Shown here: positions 52,970 through 61,410 of the stretch, piece by piece
Layout: each line of letters starts with the position of its first letter
Numbering within the stretch: position 1 is the stretch's first letter
Assembly: GCF_023824195.1 (NCBI RefSeq)
Contig: NZ_CP085442.1
Span: forward strand, 1,960,001-2,024,000
Source of the DNA: Priestia megaterium
Lineage (GTDB): Bacteria; Bacillota; Bacilli; Bacillales; Bacillaceae_H
DNA length: 64,000 bases
Reading direction: 5' to 3'
Notes under the pieces: generated by a model
Seen by the model: only the letters and a program-made list of their open reading frames with translations
Database searches by the model: none
What the model was told of the DNA's origin: nothing
Made by a program: the position numbers and the translations under genes

Positions 52970-54346
52970 ATGAATAGACTCTCATTAAAACTTGGCTTAT
53001 TGTTTCTAGCTTTCATTCTATTGATTGAGGTTGGCTTATTTTTTTATCTATATACTGGGCTGGCTGGCACGAGAATTTCAGAGGAATTAGAAAGTTTAAG
53101 ACTACGAGGGAACAGTCATCGTGAGGTATTAGAGAAACACCATGATTCTGCTCCCCTAAGCCATGTCGCTTTGATGGAATCAGAAGCAGAGACAGATGTA
53201 ATTATTACAGATAAAGATGGAAAAATTATACGGACTTCTAGTCCTTTAGTAAAAGGAGCTAGAAAAGCTGTAGAACAATGGCAAGGCTATTCTCTTAGGT
53301 ATAAAGGGGAAATTATGCAAGGGGATTGGAAAAACAAACCCTATATTGCAACTGCCTCTCCCATTAGAATAAACCAAAAAAACGTCGGAACTGTGTACAT
53401 GTTTGAAAATACTAAAGATATACAAGATATGATAGCTAGGCTTCAACATCATTTTTATATAGTCGGAGTTATTTCAGTGTTATTTTCAATTATCACTGTT
53501 TTTGCGCTTTCTAAATTTATAACACTCCCTCTTATAAGAATGAAACAAGCAACTCAAAAGCTTAGTCAAGGAGATTTTTCTGTAAAGCTGGGTGCACATT
53601 CAAGAGATGAATTGGGCCAGTTAGGAACATCTATTCAAATCCTTGCTAATGAACTACATCGTTTAAAGGAAGAACGTAACGAATTTTTAAGTAGCATATC
53701 ACATGAACTACAAACCCCTCTTATGTACTTAAAAGGGTATGCTGATGTAGCGAAACGCCAATCAAACAGTGAAATGGAAAGAAATAAATACCTTAATATC
53801 ATTGAAGAGGAAGCTCAAAGGCTATCTCAACTAGTTAAAGATCTATTTCAACTTGCTCAACTTGATCAACATACATTTTTAATTCAAAAACAGAATGTAA
53901 AATTATACTCCTATTTACATCATATAACTCAGCATTTTGATCTGGCCTTAAAAGAAAAAGATATTCAACTACATTTAAATTGCCCACGAGAAATTGAGGC
54001 GAATATTGACCCTGAAAGATTCCAGCAAGTTGTTGTTAACTTATTAGATAATGCATTGAAGTATTCTGATAATGGATCCGAAATTTTAGTAATAGTGCGA
54101 GAACTACCTAAAAAAGTTACGATCACCTTTAAAGATCAAGGAGGAGGAATTCCTTCAAAAGATCTTCCCTATGTCTTTGATAAATTATATAGAGTAGAAA
54201 AATCACGATCAAGGAAAAGTGGGGGTTATGGTTTAGGATTATCTATTGTAAAAGAAATTGTGGAAGCTCATGGAGGAGAAGTCACAATAGAAAGTGGAGT
54301 AGGAAAAGGCACTATGGTTGAAATCTTGTTAAGAGAGGATGGTTAG
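52970..54346 (+). CDS. Sensor histidine kinase, copper module 2
   Basis: 458 aa, the same length, domain order and His245 position as the kinase at 26757. The sensor loop (SEELESLRLRGNSHREVLEK, MESEAETDV) is nearly unchanged between the two, so they likely sense the same signal. SISHELQTPLMYLKGYADV, NLLDNALKYS, DQGGGIPSKDLPYVFDKLYR and SGGYGLGLSIV are intact. Codon use is more AT-rich than in copy 1. It is coupled to the next gene and divergent from the multicopper oxidase. Confidence 0.92.
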   Translation: MNRLSLKLGLLFLAFILLIEVGLFFYLYTGLAGTRISEELESLRLRGNSHREVLEKHHDSAPLSHVALMESEAETDVIITDKDGKIIRTSSPLVKGARKAVEQWQGYSLRYKGEIMQGDWKNKPYIATASPIRINQKNVGTVYMFENTKDIQDMIARLQHHFYIVGVISVLFSIITVFALSKFITLPLIRMKQATQKLSQGDFSVKLGAHSRDELGQLGTSIQILANELHRLKEERNEFLSSISHELQTPLMYLKGYADVAKRQSNSEMERNKYLNIIEEEAQRLSQLVKDLFQLAQLDQHTFLIQKQNVKLYSYLHHITQHFDLALKEKDIQLHLNCPREIEANIDPERFQQVVVNLLDNALKYSDNGSEILVIVRELPKKVTITFKDQGGGIPSKDLPYVFDKLYRVEKSRSRKSGGYGLGLSIVKEIVEAHGGEVTIESGVGKGTMVEILLREDG

Positions 54347-54347
54347 A

Positions 54348-55028
54348 ATGCCAACTATTTTGTTAGTTGATGACGAATTAAGGATGTTAGATTTACTTGA
54401 ACTTTATCTTACTCCAAATGGTTTTACATGTATTAAATTTGATTCTGGAGTTGAAGCGTTAAACTATCTAGAAGAAGGAAATGAAGCTGATTTAATGCTT
54501 TTGGATATTATGATGCCCGATAAAGATGGATGGGAGATATGCCAGGAAGTTAGAAGTAGTTCCAAGATTCCAGTAATAATGCTAACCGCGCGTAATCAAA
54601 CCGTTGATATAATAAAGGGTTTGAATACAGGAGCTGATGATTATATCGTTAAACCTTTTAGTGAAGGAGAACTGATTGCTCGTCTTAGAGCAGTATTAAG
54701 GAGAGCTTCAACGGAAAATCAGGAGATTAACTATAAAGGGTTATTATGGAGTCGAGAAAATCACCTGTTAAAATATGAAGATCAAGAAATACAAGTGACT
54801 CCAAAAGAGTTTAAATTAGTAGGATTACTCTTACAATACCCAAATAGAGTGTTTAGTCGTGAAGATTTATTAACCTCAGTATGGGGGTACGATGCTGAAA
54901 TTGAAGGAAGAACAATTGATTCACATGTGCGAAATGTAAGAGATAAACTACGTAAAGCCAACTTTCCTGTAGATAACCACCTTCAAACTGTGTGGGGATT
55001 AGGCTATAAATGGGTAGACAGCAATTAG
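54348..55028 (+). CDS. OmpR-family response regulator, copper module 2
   Basis: 226 aa, with ILLVDDELRML, Asp53 in LLDIMMPDKDGWE, KPFSEGEL and the winged helix (TPKEFKLVGLLLQ, TIDSHVRNVRDKLRKAN, GLGYKWV). The start is ATG 54348, with AGAGG ten bases upstream; ATG 54339 is too close. Its 3' end overlaps the DedA-like gene by 19 nt. Paralogue of the regulator at 28135; likely partner of the preceding kinase. Confidence 0.93.
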   Translation: MPTILLVDDELRMLDLLELYLTPNGFTCIKFDSGVEALNYLEEGNEADLMLLDIMMPDKDGWEICQEVRSSSKIPVIMLTARNQTVDIIKGLNTGADDYIVKPFSEGELIARLRAVLRRASTENQEINYKGLLWSRENHLLKYEDQEIQVTPKEFKLVGLLLQYPNRVFSREDLLTSVWGYDAEIEGRTIDSHVRNVRDKLRKANFPVDNHLQTVWGLGYKWVDSN

Positions 55029-55576
55029 AGCAAGTTGTTGTTGAGTGGTTATCTACCAATGAACTTATAGCCATATTAATTAGTCTATCCCTTAACATAG
55101 TCATAAGTATTTTAGGCATTATACCTAGTATATTTCTTACGGCTGCAAACTTGAAAATATTTGGTTTTTGGGAAGGGACTGTCATTTCATTTTTTGGAGA
55201 AGTTATAGGAACTAGTGTATCTTTTTGGTTATATAAAAAGGGATTTAAATCATTTTTAAGAGACAAGACGCGAAATCATCCTAAACTAGATAAACTCTTA
55301 TCAACTACAGGGAAAGATGCTTTTTTTCTAGTTATAGGTCTGCGTCTATTGCCTTTTATACCTTCCGGATTGGTTACATTCCTTGCTGCTGTTGGAAATA
55401 TGAGCTTTTTAATATTCTTCTTAGCTAGTACTTTGGGAAAGATCCCTGCCATCGTCTTAGAATCCTATTCAACATATCAAGTAGTAAATCTAACGTTAGA
55501 AGGAAAATTAATTTTAGCTGGGGCAGCTCTGTTTTTAATTCTCTATACTGTAAGGCGTAAAAAATCTAACAAATAA
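55010..55576 (+). CDS. TVP38/TMEM64 (DedA superfamily, VTT domain) membrane protein
   Basis: 188 aa, four or five membrane segments. IPSIFLTAANLKIFGFWEGT and the VTT core LRLLPFIPSGLVTFLAAVGN followed by SFLIFFLASTLGKIPAIVLE match TVP38/TMEM64. Members flip or scramble lipids or affect proton-motive force. It starts inside the last codons of the regulator gene, so expression is coupled to it. No counterpart exists in copper module 1. Confidence 0.85.
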   Translation: MGRQQLEQVVVEWLSTNELIAILISLSLNIVISILGIIPSIFLTAANLKIFGFWEGTVISFFGEVIGTSVSFWLYKKGFKSFLRDKTRNHPKLDKLLSTTGKDAFFLVIGLRLLPFIPSGLVTFLAAVGNMSFLIFFLASTLGKIPAIVLESYSTYQVVNLTLEGKLILAGAALFLILYTVRRKKSNK

Positions 55577-55629
55577 AATATTATTGCTCCTTAGATTAAC
55601 AGAACAATCCGAATGTATGGAGGATGTTC

Positions 55630-56808
55630 ATGAAAAATAGACGGGAAAGAAGGCCATCTAATCAGCCGGATCGGTATACGAAACGATCAGTATTTGCTTT
55701 TGTTATGATTTGTTTATTCCTTATAGCCATATTAATTCTAAATCCAGCTTCAAGTAGTTATATTTATACCAACCCTCTAAATCAGTGGTTAAGAAGTTAT
55801 CCGGCGGAATCCATGATGTACGTAATGGGGACTGAAAATAAGCATTTTAGACAAGTACTTCCAAAAGGGGTTGAGCCCCCTAACGTTTTATCCGTTACTG
55901 TTGAGATGTTTACAGGTATTCAGCCACAGCGAATCGCTACCCTTCTTTTAGATGAAGTCCCTGGTTTTAAAACGTTTGATACAAAAATAATAGTGGCAGG
56001 TGAAGGAACAAACTACAGCAACCTTCCTATCGAATCTTCTCCACCTATGGATGTGTTATTAAAAGAAAGAGAATTATCTAAAGAAAATCTACAGGAATTA
56101 GAAAAGACTGAACAAAGTACGGAACATAAACACGAAGAGCCTTCAAAGAGTACAGAAGGTAAGAAAGTAGCCTTCATTTATCATACACATAGCCGTGAAT
56201 CTTTTTTGCCTTATTTAAAGGGAGAAGATAATCCAGATAACGCCCATGACTCTAAAGTGAATATTATGTTGGTAGGTAAAAAATTAGGTGAACAGTTAGA
56301 GCAAAAAGGAATTGGAACTGAAGTAAATACAACTGATGTAGTAAAAGAGTTAGAATCAAAAGGATTAGATTATCGTAGCTCCTATAAGATGACCAGAGAA
56401 ATTTTACAAACATCTACTAATCAAAATAGAAATTTAACTTTCTTTTTTGACTTACATCGAGATTCTCAAAGAAGAGCTATTACAACAAAAGAAATTAAGG
56501 GTAAAGATTATGCCAGATTATTTTTTATTATTGGTACCGAATATAAGAATTATGAAAAAAACTTACAGTTCGCAAAAGGGTTAAATAATCTTTTGGAGAA
56601 GAATTATCCTGGCATATCTAGAGGTATATTTGAAAAAAATAAAAGTCAAGGAAATGGCGTGTACAATCAGGACTTATCAACACATTCCATTATTATAGAA
56701 GTTGGTGGAGTTGATAATACGATGGAAGAAATGTACCGGACAACAGATGCGTTAGCAGAAGTAATAGCAGAATATTACTGGCAAGCAGAAGCAGTAACAA
56801 ATCAATAA
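55630..56808 (+). CDS. spoIIP: Stage II sporulation protein P homologue (SpoIIP)
   Basis: 392 aa. N-terminal membrane segment (about 20-40; FAFVMICLFLIAILIL), a linker with QSTEHKHEEPSKSTEGKK, then the SpoIIP catalytic domain: FIYHTHSRESFLPYL (His185, His187), FFDLHRDSQRR (His276) and IIIEVGGVDNTMEE. In B. subtilis SpoIIP is a cell-wall amidase/endopeptidase for engulfment. ATG 55630 is 6 nt after GGAGG; ATG 55624 touches it. The motifs are intact, so it is likely active. Finding it between a regulator pair and csoR is unusual. It could trim wall during metal stress or affect sporulation; both are inference. Confidence 0.92.
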   Translation: MKNRRERRPSNQPDRYTKRSVFAFVMICLFLIAILILNPASSSYIYTNPLNQWLRSYPAESMMYVMGTENKHFRQVLPKGVEPPNVLSVTVEMFTGIQPQRIATLLLDEVPGFKTFDTKIIVAGEGTNYSNLPIESSPPMDVLLKERELSKENLQELEKTEQSTEHKHEEPSKSTEGKKVAFIYHTHSRESFLPYLKGEDNPDNAHDSKVNIMLVGKKLGEQLEQKGIGTEVNTTDVVKELESKGLDYRSSYKMTREILQTSTNQNRNLTFFFDLHRDSQRRAITTKEIKGKDYARLFFIIGTEYKNYEKNLQFAKGLNNLLEKNYPGISRGIFEKNKSQGNGVYNQDLSTHSIIIEVGGVDNTMEEMYRTTDALAEVIAEYYWQAEAVTNQ

Positions 56809-56845
56809 ATAGACAATCTTTCATAGAAATAAATTTTTAAACGAA

Positions 56846-56874
56846 CCCCACAATATTTTCTGCCTTTTGTGGGG
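56846..56874 (+). terminator. Intrinsic terminator after spoIIP
   Basis: CCCCACAA / TTGTGGGG stem, then AATTTCTTAATTTTTT. It separates the kinase-to-spoIIP unit from csoR-copZ-copA. Confidence 0.75.
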
Positions 56875-56912
56875 AATTTCTTAATTTTTTTAAAAAAAGG
56901 GCTTTTTACCCT

Positions 56913-56941
56913 TCACATAGGGTAGGGGGGTACCGTATAAT
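56913..56941 (+). promoter_or_regulatory. csoR promoter 2 with CsoR operator
   Basis: -35 TTCACA (56913), spacer 17, -10 TATAAT (56936). The spacer holds TAGGGTAGGGGGGTA, identical over 15 bp to the box at 28887 in module 1. Confidence 0.8.
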
Positions 56942-56965
56942 GTAATTAAGAAAGGAGGAAATTAA

Positions 56966-57298
56966 ATGGATGAATTAGAAAAAATCACTGACAATGATAG
57001 TTGTTGTTCTATAAATAATGAACGTAGAAGTCATCACTCTCCAGAAGTGAAGAAAAATCTAACCAGTAGATTGAATCGTATCGAAGGACAAATTCGAGGG
57101 ATTAAAGGATTAATTGAGAAAGATACTTATTGTGACGATGTAATTACTCAAATTGCAGCTGTACAATCTGCTTTAAACGGTGTAAGTAAGATATTACTTG
57201 AAGGACACCTTAAACACTGTATAGTTGAGCGTGTTCAAGAAGGCGATAAAGAAGTAGTAGATGAATTATTGACAACAATTAAACGACTAATGAAATAA
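56966..57298 (+). CDS. csoR: Copper-sensing transcriptional repressor CsoR (second copy)
   Basis: 110 aa. Identical to the copy at 28935 over most of the core (HHSPEVKKNLTSRLNRIEGQ, DTYCDD, GHLKHCIVER), with changes mainly in the first 25 residues (DNDSCCSINNERRSHHS). The Cu ligands Cys56, His81 and Cys85 are present. Since both operators and both proteins match, cross-control of the two modules is likely. Ribosome site GAAAGGAGG. Confidence 0.95.
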   Translation: MDELEKITDNDSCCSINNERRSHHSPEVKKNLTSRLNRIEGQIRGIKGLIEKDTYCDDVITQIAAVQSALNGVSKILLEGHLKHCIVERVQEGDKEVVDELLTTIKRLMK

Positions 57299-57315
57299 AA
57301 AAGGAGATGTTAAGA

Positions 57316-57522
57316 ATGGAAAAAGTAACGTTAACAGTTAGAGGAATGTCTTGTGGTCATTGTGTGAAATCTATTGAAGGAAGTGTTGGTGAACTTAACG
57401 GTGTACAACATGTAGAGGTAAATCTAAATGAAGCAAAGGTAACCGTTGAATTTGATCAAAACAAAGTATCGTTAGAATCAATTAAAGAAGCTATTGATGA
57501 CCAAGGTTATGAAGTAGCCTAA
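57316..57522 (+). CDS. copZ: Copper chaperone CopZ (second copy)
   Basis: 68 aa HMA protein with MSCGHCVKSIEGSVGELNGV and DDQGYEVA. The ATG at 57316 is 10 nt after AAGGAG; an in-frame ATG at 57307 touches that site and is rejected, as in module 1. It shuttles Cu(I) to CopA. Confidence 0.95.
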   Translation: MEKVTLTVRGMSCGHCVKSIEGSVGELNGVQHVEVNLNEAKVTVEFDQNKVSLESIKEAIDDQGYEVA

Positions 57523-57530
57523 ATAAAATA

Positions 57531-57552
57531 GCGTGCGAATTTTTCCGCACGC
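57531..57552 (+). promoter_or_regulatory. Conserved hairpin between copZ and copA, module 2
   Basis: GCGTGCG / CGCACGC, the same 7-bp stem and the same 8-nt loop length as at 29497-29518, although the flanking bases differ. Confidence 0.6.
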
Positions 57553-57568
57553 TTCCTTTAGGAATCGA

Positions 57569-57590
57569 ATATACCTAATAGGGGTATAAT
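57569..57590. promoter_or_regulatory. Second CsoR-like box, before copA module 2
   Basis: ATATACCTAATAGGGGTATA, with the GGGGTATA half on the opposite side to module 1 (CCCC left there, GGGG right here). It lies just before the copA ribosome site AGGAGG. Confidence 0.6.
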
Positions 57591-57603
57591 AGGAGGTTAT
57601 AAA

Positions 57604-60021
57604 ATGAGCGAACAGCAAAAAGAAACCACTTTACAAATTAGTGGCATGACCTGTGCAGCTTGTGCAAACCGTATCGAAAAAGGATTAAAGAAAATTGATG
57701 GTGTTCAGGATGCTAACGTAAATTTTGCATTAGAAAGATCAACCATTGTATACGATCCATCAAAAACAACTACTCAAGATTTTGAACAAAAAATTCAAAA
57801 ATTAGGTTATGACATTGTAAATGAAAAAGATGAATTTAGTATTACAGGCATGACTTGCGCAGCTTGTGCAAACCGAATTGAAAAAGGATTGAATAAATTA
57901 GAGGGAGTCTCAAAGGCCACAGTCAATTTCGCATTAGAAACAGCAACAGTAGAATATACCCCCTCCCAGGTAAGTACAATAGAAATGATTCAGCGCGTAG
58001 AGAAACTGGGATATGGAGCTACATTAAAGTCAGAAGAAAAAGAAGAAGACATGAATCATAGAGAAAGGGAAATCGAAAAGCAAAAAGGGAAGTTTTGGTT
58101 TTCACTCATTCTAAGTTTTCCTTTGTTATGGGCAATGGTTAGTCACTTTTCTTTTACTTCGTTTATTCCATTACCATCCATGCTAATGAACCCTTGGGTT
58201 CAATTGGCTCTAGCAACTCCAGTGCAGTTTATTGTAGGTAAACAATTTTACGTAGGTGCTTTCAAAGCACTTCGTAATAAAAGTGCCAATATGGATGTTC
58301 TCGTAGCTTTAGGAACGAGTGCAGCGTATTTCTATAGTTTATATGTTTCAATTAAATCAATAGGCTCAAACGCTCCAATGATTGAACTATATTATGAAAC
58401 AAGTGCCGTATTACTCACACTTATTATATTAGGTAAGTTATTTGAAGCAAATGCTAAGGGGCGTTCTTCCGAAGCCATCAAAAAACTTATGGGATTACAG
58501 GCAAAAACAGCAACTGTTTTACGAAATGGTGAAGAAGTTGAGATTCCCATTGAAGAAGTACAATCAGGAGATATTGTTTATGTAAAACCGGGTGAAAAGG
58601 TGCCTGTGGATGGGGAAATAGTAGAAGGTCAATCAGCTTTAGACGAATCCATGTTAACAGGAGAAAGTGTTCCAGTAGACAAAACTATTGGAGACGCAGT
58701 TATTGGAGCAACAATTAATAAAAACGGATTTTTAAAAGTGAAAGCAACAAAAGTCGGAAGAGATACAGCTCTAGCACAAATTATTAAAGTAGTAGAAGAA
58801 GCTCAGGGTTCAAAAGCACCTATTCAGCGATTAGCTGATCAAATTTCGGGCATATTTGTTCCAATTGTAGTGGGTATAGCTGTTGTTACCTTCTTAGTTT
58901 GGTATATCTGGGTTCAACCAGGTGATTTTGCTTCAGCCCTAGAGAAATTAATTGCCGTATTGGTAATTGCTTGTCCATGTGCATTAGGGTTAGCAACTCC
59001 TACTTCTATTATGGCCGGGTCAGGTCGTGCAGCAGAGTTTGGTATCTTGTTTAAAGGTGGAGAACACTTAGAAACTACTCATAGAATTAATACCATTATC
59101 TTAGATAAAACAGGTACAGTTACAAACGGTACTCCTGAACTGACCGACGTATTTGTAGCAAGTGGAATTGAAGAACAGGAATTTTTAGAATTAGTAGGTT
59201 CAGCTGAACGACAGTCTGAGCATCCTCTTGCTCAGGCAATTGTTGAAGGAATAAAGGCAAAAGGAACTGAACTCGTTAGCCCTTCATCATTTGAAGCCAT
59301 TCCTGGCTTTGGAATTAAGGCTACTGTAAATGAGAAAGAGTTATTAATTGGAACACGTAAACTAATGAATCAAAACAATATCCAAATTGATAATGATTTA
59401 GAAAAAATGATTGAGTTAGAACGTGAAGGAAAAACAGCTATGCTGGTTTCTATAAATGGTCAATATGCAGGATTAATTGCTGTAGCTGATACCATCAAGG
59501 AAACTTCTAAAGAAGCTGTAGCTCGATTAAAAGAGATGGGCCTAGAGGTTATTATGATTACAGGTGATAACAAGCAGACTGCCCAAGCAATTGCTCAACA
59601 GGTAGGTATTGAACACGTGATTGCTGAAGTATTGCCTGAAGGTAAAGCAGAAGAAGTAAAGAAACTTCAACAGCAAGGTAAAAAAGTAGCGATGGTCGGA
59701 GACGGGATTAATGATGCACCTGCTTTAGCATTAGCAGATATCGGAATGGCTATTGGTACCGGTACAGATGTAGCAATGGAGGCTGCTGATATTACCTTAA
59801 TGCGTGGTGATTTAAACAGCATTGCTGATGCTATCTATATGAGTAAAAAGACAATCCAAAATATTAAACAAAATTTATTCTGGGCATTTGGTTATAACAC
59901 GTTAGGTATACCGATTGCTGCGATTGGTTTATTAGCTCCCTGGTTAGCAGGCGCAGCAATGGCTTTTAGTTCTGTTTCTGTCGTTCTGAATGCACTAAGA
60001 TTGCAAAGAGTTAAATTATAA
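57604..60021 (+). CDS. copA: Copper-exporting P1B-type ATPase CopA (second copy)
   Basis: 805 aa. Two HMA domains (GMTCAACAN in both), [29 protein letters not shown] and [10 protein letters not shown] intact. The C-terminal [20 protein letters not shown] and [16 protein letters not shown] match module 1. Function as for the copy at 29574. Amino acid identity with that copy is high across the core, while third codon positions differ very often and are more A/T-rich here. That points to an old split and separate arrival rather than a recent duplication. Confidence 0.96.
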   Translation: MSEQQKETTLQISGMTCAACANRIEKGLKKIDGVQDANVNFALERSTIVYDPSKTTTQDFEQKIQKLGYDIVNEKDEFSITGMTCAACANRIEKGLNKLEGVSKATVNFALETATVEYTPSQVSTIEMIQRVEKLGYGATLKSEEKEEDMNHREREIEKQKGKFWFSLILSFPLLWAMVSHFSFTSFIPLPSMLMNPWVQLALATPVQFIVGKQFYVGAFKALRNKSANMDVLVALGTSAAYFYSLYVSIKSIGSNAPMIELYYETSAVLLTLIILGKLFEANAKGRSSEAIKKLMGLQAKTATVLRNGEEVEIPIEEVQSGDIVYVKPGEKVPVDGEIVEGQSALDESMLTGESVPVDKTIGDAVIGATINKNGFLKVKATKVGRDTALAQIIKVVEEAQGSKAPIQRLADQISGIFVPIVVGIAVVTFLVWYIWVQPGDFASALEKLIAVLVIACPCALGLATPTSIMAGSGRAAEFGILFKGGEHLETTHRINTIILDKTGTVTNGTPELTDVFVASGIEEQEFLELVGSAERQSEHPLAQAIVEGIKAKGTELVSPSSFEAIPGFGIKATVNEKELLIGTRKLMNQNNIQIDNDLEKMIELEREGKTAMLVSINGQYAGLIAVADTIKETSKEAVARLKEMGLEVIMITGDNKQTAQAIAQQVGIEHVIAEVLPEGKAEEVKKLQQQGKKVAMVGDGINDAPALALADIGMAIGTGTDVAMEAADITLMRGDLNSIADAIYMSKKTIQNIKQNLFWAFGYNTLGIPIAAIGLLAPWLAGAAMAFSSVSVVLNALRLQRVKL

Positions 60022-60035
60022 AGGAGTGTAAGAAA

Positions 60036-60200
60036 ATGAAAAAATGGATTATTTCAGCTGTTTTATACCTCCTTATCGTTGTAGCCGCTTATACTATCTG
60101 GGCGAGTTTCAATGAGAGTCCAAAAAATGAACACCAAAATCATCAATCGATCTCTTATCCAATGTCGATTGAAAAAAGTTATAACGATAGGGTGCGATAG
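60036..60200 (+). CDS. 54-aa membrane peptide after copA (module 2)
   Basis: MKKWIISAVLYLLIVVAAYT begins the protein, followed by IWASFNESPKNEHQ and a His/Ser/Tyr-rich outside tail. Its first 24 residues match the 24-aa peptide at 31995; the tail is extra. AAGGAGTG lies 9 nt before the ATG, a full ribosome site. Kept in both modules at the same place, so probably a real copA partner of unknown function. It overlaps nothing and is followed at once by the ferredoxin-like gene. Confidence 0.75.
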   Translation: MKKWIISAVLYLLIVVAAYTIWASFNESPKNEHQNHQSISYPMSIEKSYNDRVR

Positions 60201-60202
60201 AG

Positions 60203-60532
60203 ATGGATATGCAGGGAGTCCAAAAACATGTGTTAATCTGTAATGGAAAAAGCTGCGTTAAAAATGGCGGAGAACAAGTCGCAGAAGCGATTCGTGACGA
60301 GATAAAGAAAAGTGGTTGTACTAAATTCATTCATACAACTAAGACACTATGTAACGGTCAGTGTAAAAATGGAGCTATTACAATTCTATATCCAGACGGT
60401 ATCTGGTATAAAGAAATGGACGAAGATTCTGGAAGAAAGCTTATTAAAGAGATAAACAATCCTATTCCTTTAGAGCAAAAGGTCCTATTGGATTATAAAG
60501 ATCACCAATTTTTTAAAAAGGAAACAGAATAG
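60203..60532 (+). CDS. (2Fe-2S) ferredoxin-like protein, thioredoxin fold
   Basis: 109 aa. Cysteines in VLICNGKSCVKNGGEQVAEA and TTKTLCNGQCKNGAITILYP follow the C-x4-C ... C-x3-C pattern of thioredoxin-like [2Fe-2S] ferredoxins, with YPDGIWYK in the last strand. It is a redox or Fe-S carrier; the partner is unknown. It starts 2 nt after the 54-aa gene and ends the copper module 2 transcript with a terminator. Confidence 0.85.
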   Translation: MDMQGVQKHVLICNGKSCVKNGGEQVAEAIRDEIKKSGCTKFIHTTKTLCNGQCKNGAITILYPDGIWYKEMDEDSGRKLIKEINNPIPLEQKVLLDYKDHQFFKKETE

Positions 60533-60538
60533 CAATAG

Positions 60539-60572
60539 GAGTTTAGCTTTTCTCTGGCTAAACTCTTTTTTT
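60539..60572 (+). terminator. Intrinsic terminator of copper module 2
   Basis: GAGTTTAGC / GCTAAACTC stem followed by seven Ts. Confidence 0.9.
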
Positions 60573-60705
60573 GTACAATAAAGTTAGGAATTTGTCATAA
60601 AAACAAATATTTTAATGGAATAATGCAGGTATCTTCAAACTTTCTCCACAATTTCATGGTTTAAATAAGAAGTAAGGTTTTCAGCAAGAGATAAGGAGTG
60701 TAGTG

Positions 60706-61410
60706 ATGAAAAATATTTTGATTGTCGAAGATGAGGAGTATATGCTAGATCTACTTAAAATACATCTTTCAGATGAATATAATATTACCGAAGCAAAAGA
60801 TGGACAAATTGCTCTAGATTATATAGAAAATCAGGTGTTTGATCTCGTTGTTCTAGATATAATGTTACCTCATGTAGATGGATGGACTGTCTGTGAAAGA
60901 ATACTGAAAAAAGGCAATACTCCTATTATCATGTTAACCGCGAGAAGTGAACTATACGATAAAGTTAAAGGATTAGAATTAGGAGCAGATGATTATTTAA
61001 TTAAACCATTTGAGTTTGAAGAATTAAAAGCAAGAATAAAGGCTTTACTACGGAGATATGATCGTATTCAAAAAAGAGATGAAGATAGTAACCAAATTAC
61101 ATTTCTAAATGGTCGCTTTGTAATAGACAATGAGAGTAGACAGTTAACTGTTAATAATCAATTAGTAGAATTAACAGCTAAAGAGTTCTCCTTACTTTCT
61201 TTACTCTCTTCTCAACCCCAACGAGTATTTACGAGAGAGATTTTACTTGATAATATTTGGGAAATGTATGAATCACGCGATCTACGGACAGTAGATACAC
61301 ACGTTAAAAATATTCGTATCAAGCTTAAAAAGATAGATAACGAAATGAACTTGATCAAAACTGTATGGGGAATAGGTTATAAATTAAATATTCAAGAGGA
61401 CATAAAATGA
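60706..61410 (+). CDS. OmpR-family response regulator (third pair)
   Basis: 234 aa. Receiver with ILIVEDEEYMLDLL, Asp51 in LDIMLPHVDGW, TARSELYDK and LIKPFEFEEL, then a winged helix with AKEFSLLSLLSSQ and TVDTHVKNIRIKLKK. ATG 60706 is 7 nt after AAGGAG; the GTG three bases upstream is less likely. It overlaps the kinase gene by 4 nt (ATGA). Regulator-first order, unlike the two copper pairs. Not a close paralogue of those. Confidence 0.92.
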   Translation: MKNILIVEDEEYMLDLLKIHLSDEYNITEAKDGQIALDYIENQVFDLVVLDIMLPHVDGWTVCERILKKGNTPIIMLTARSELYDKVKGLELGADDYLIKPFEFEELKARIKALLRRYDRIQKRDEDSNQITFLNGRFVIDNESRQLTVNNQLVELTAKEFSLLSLLSSQPQRVFTREILLDNIWEMYESRDLRTVDTHVKNIRIKLKKIDNEMNLIKTVWGIGYKLNIQEDIK

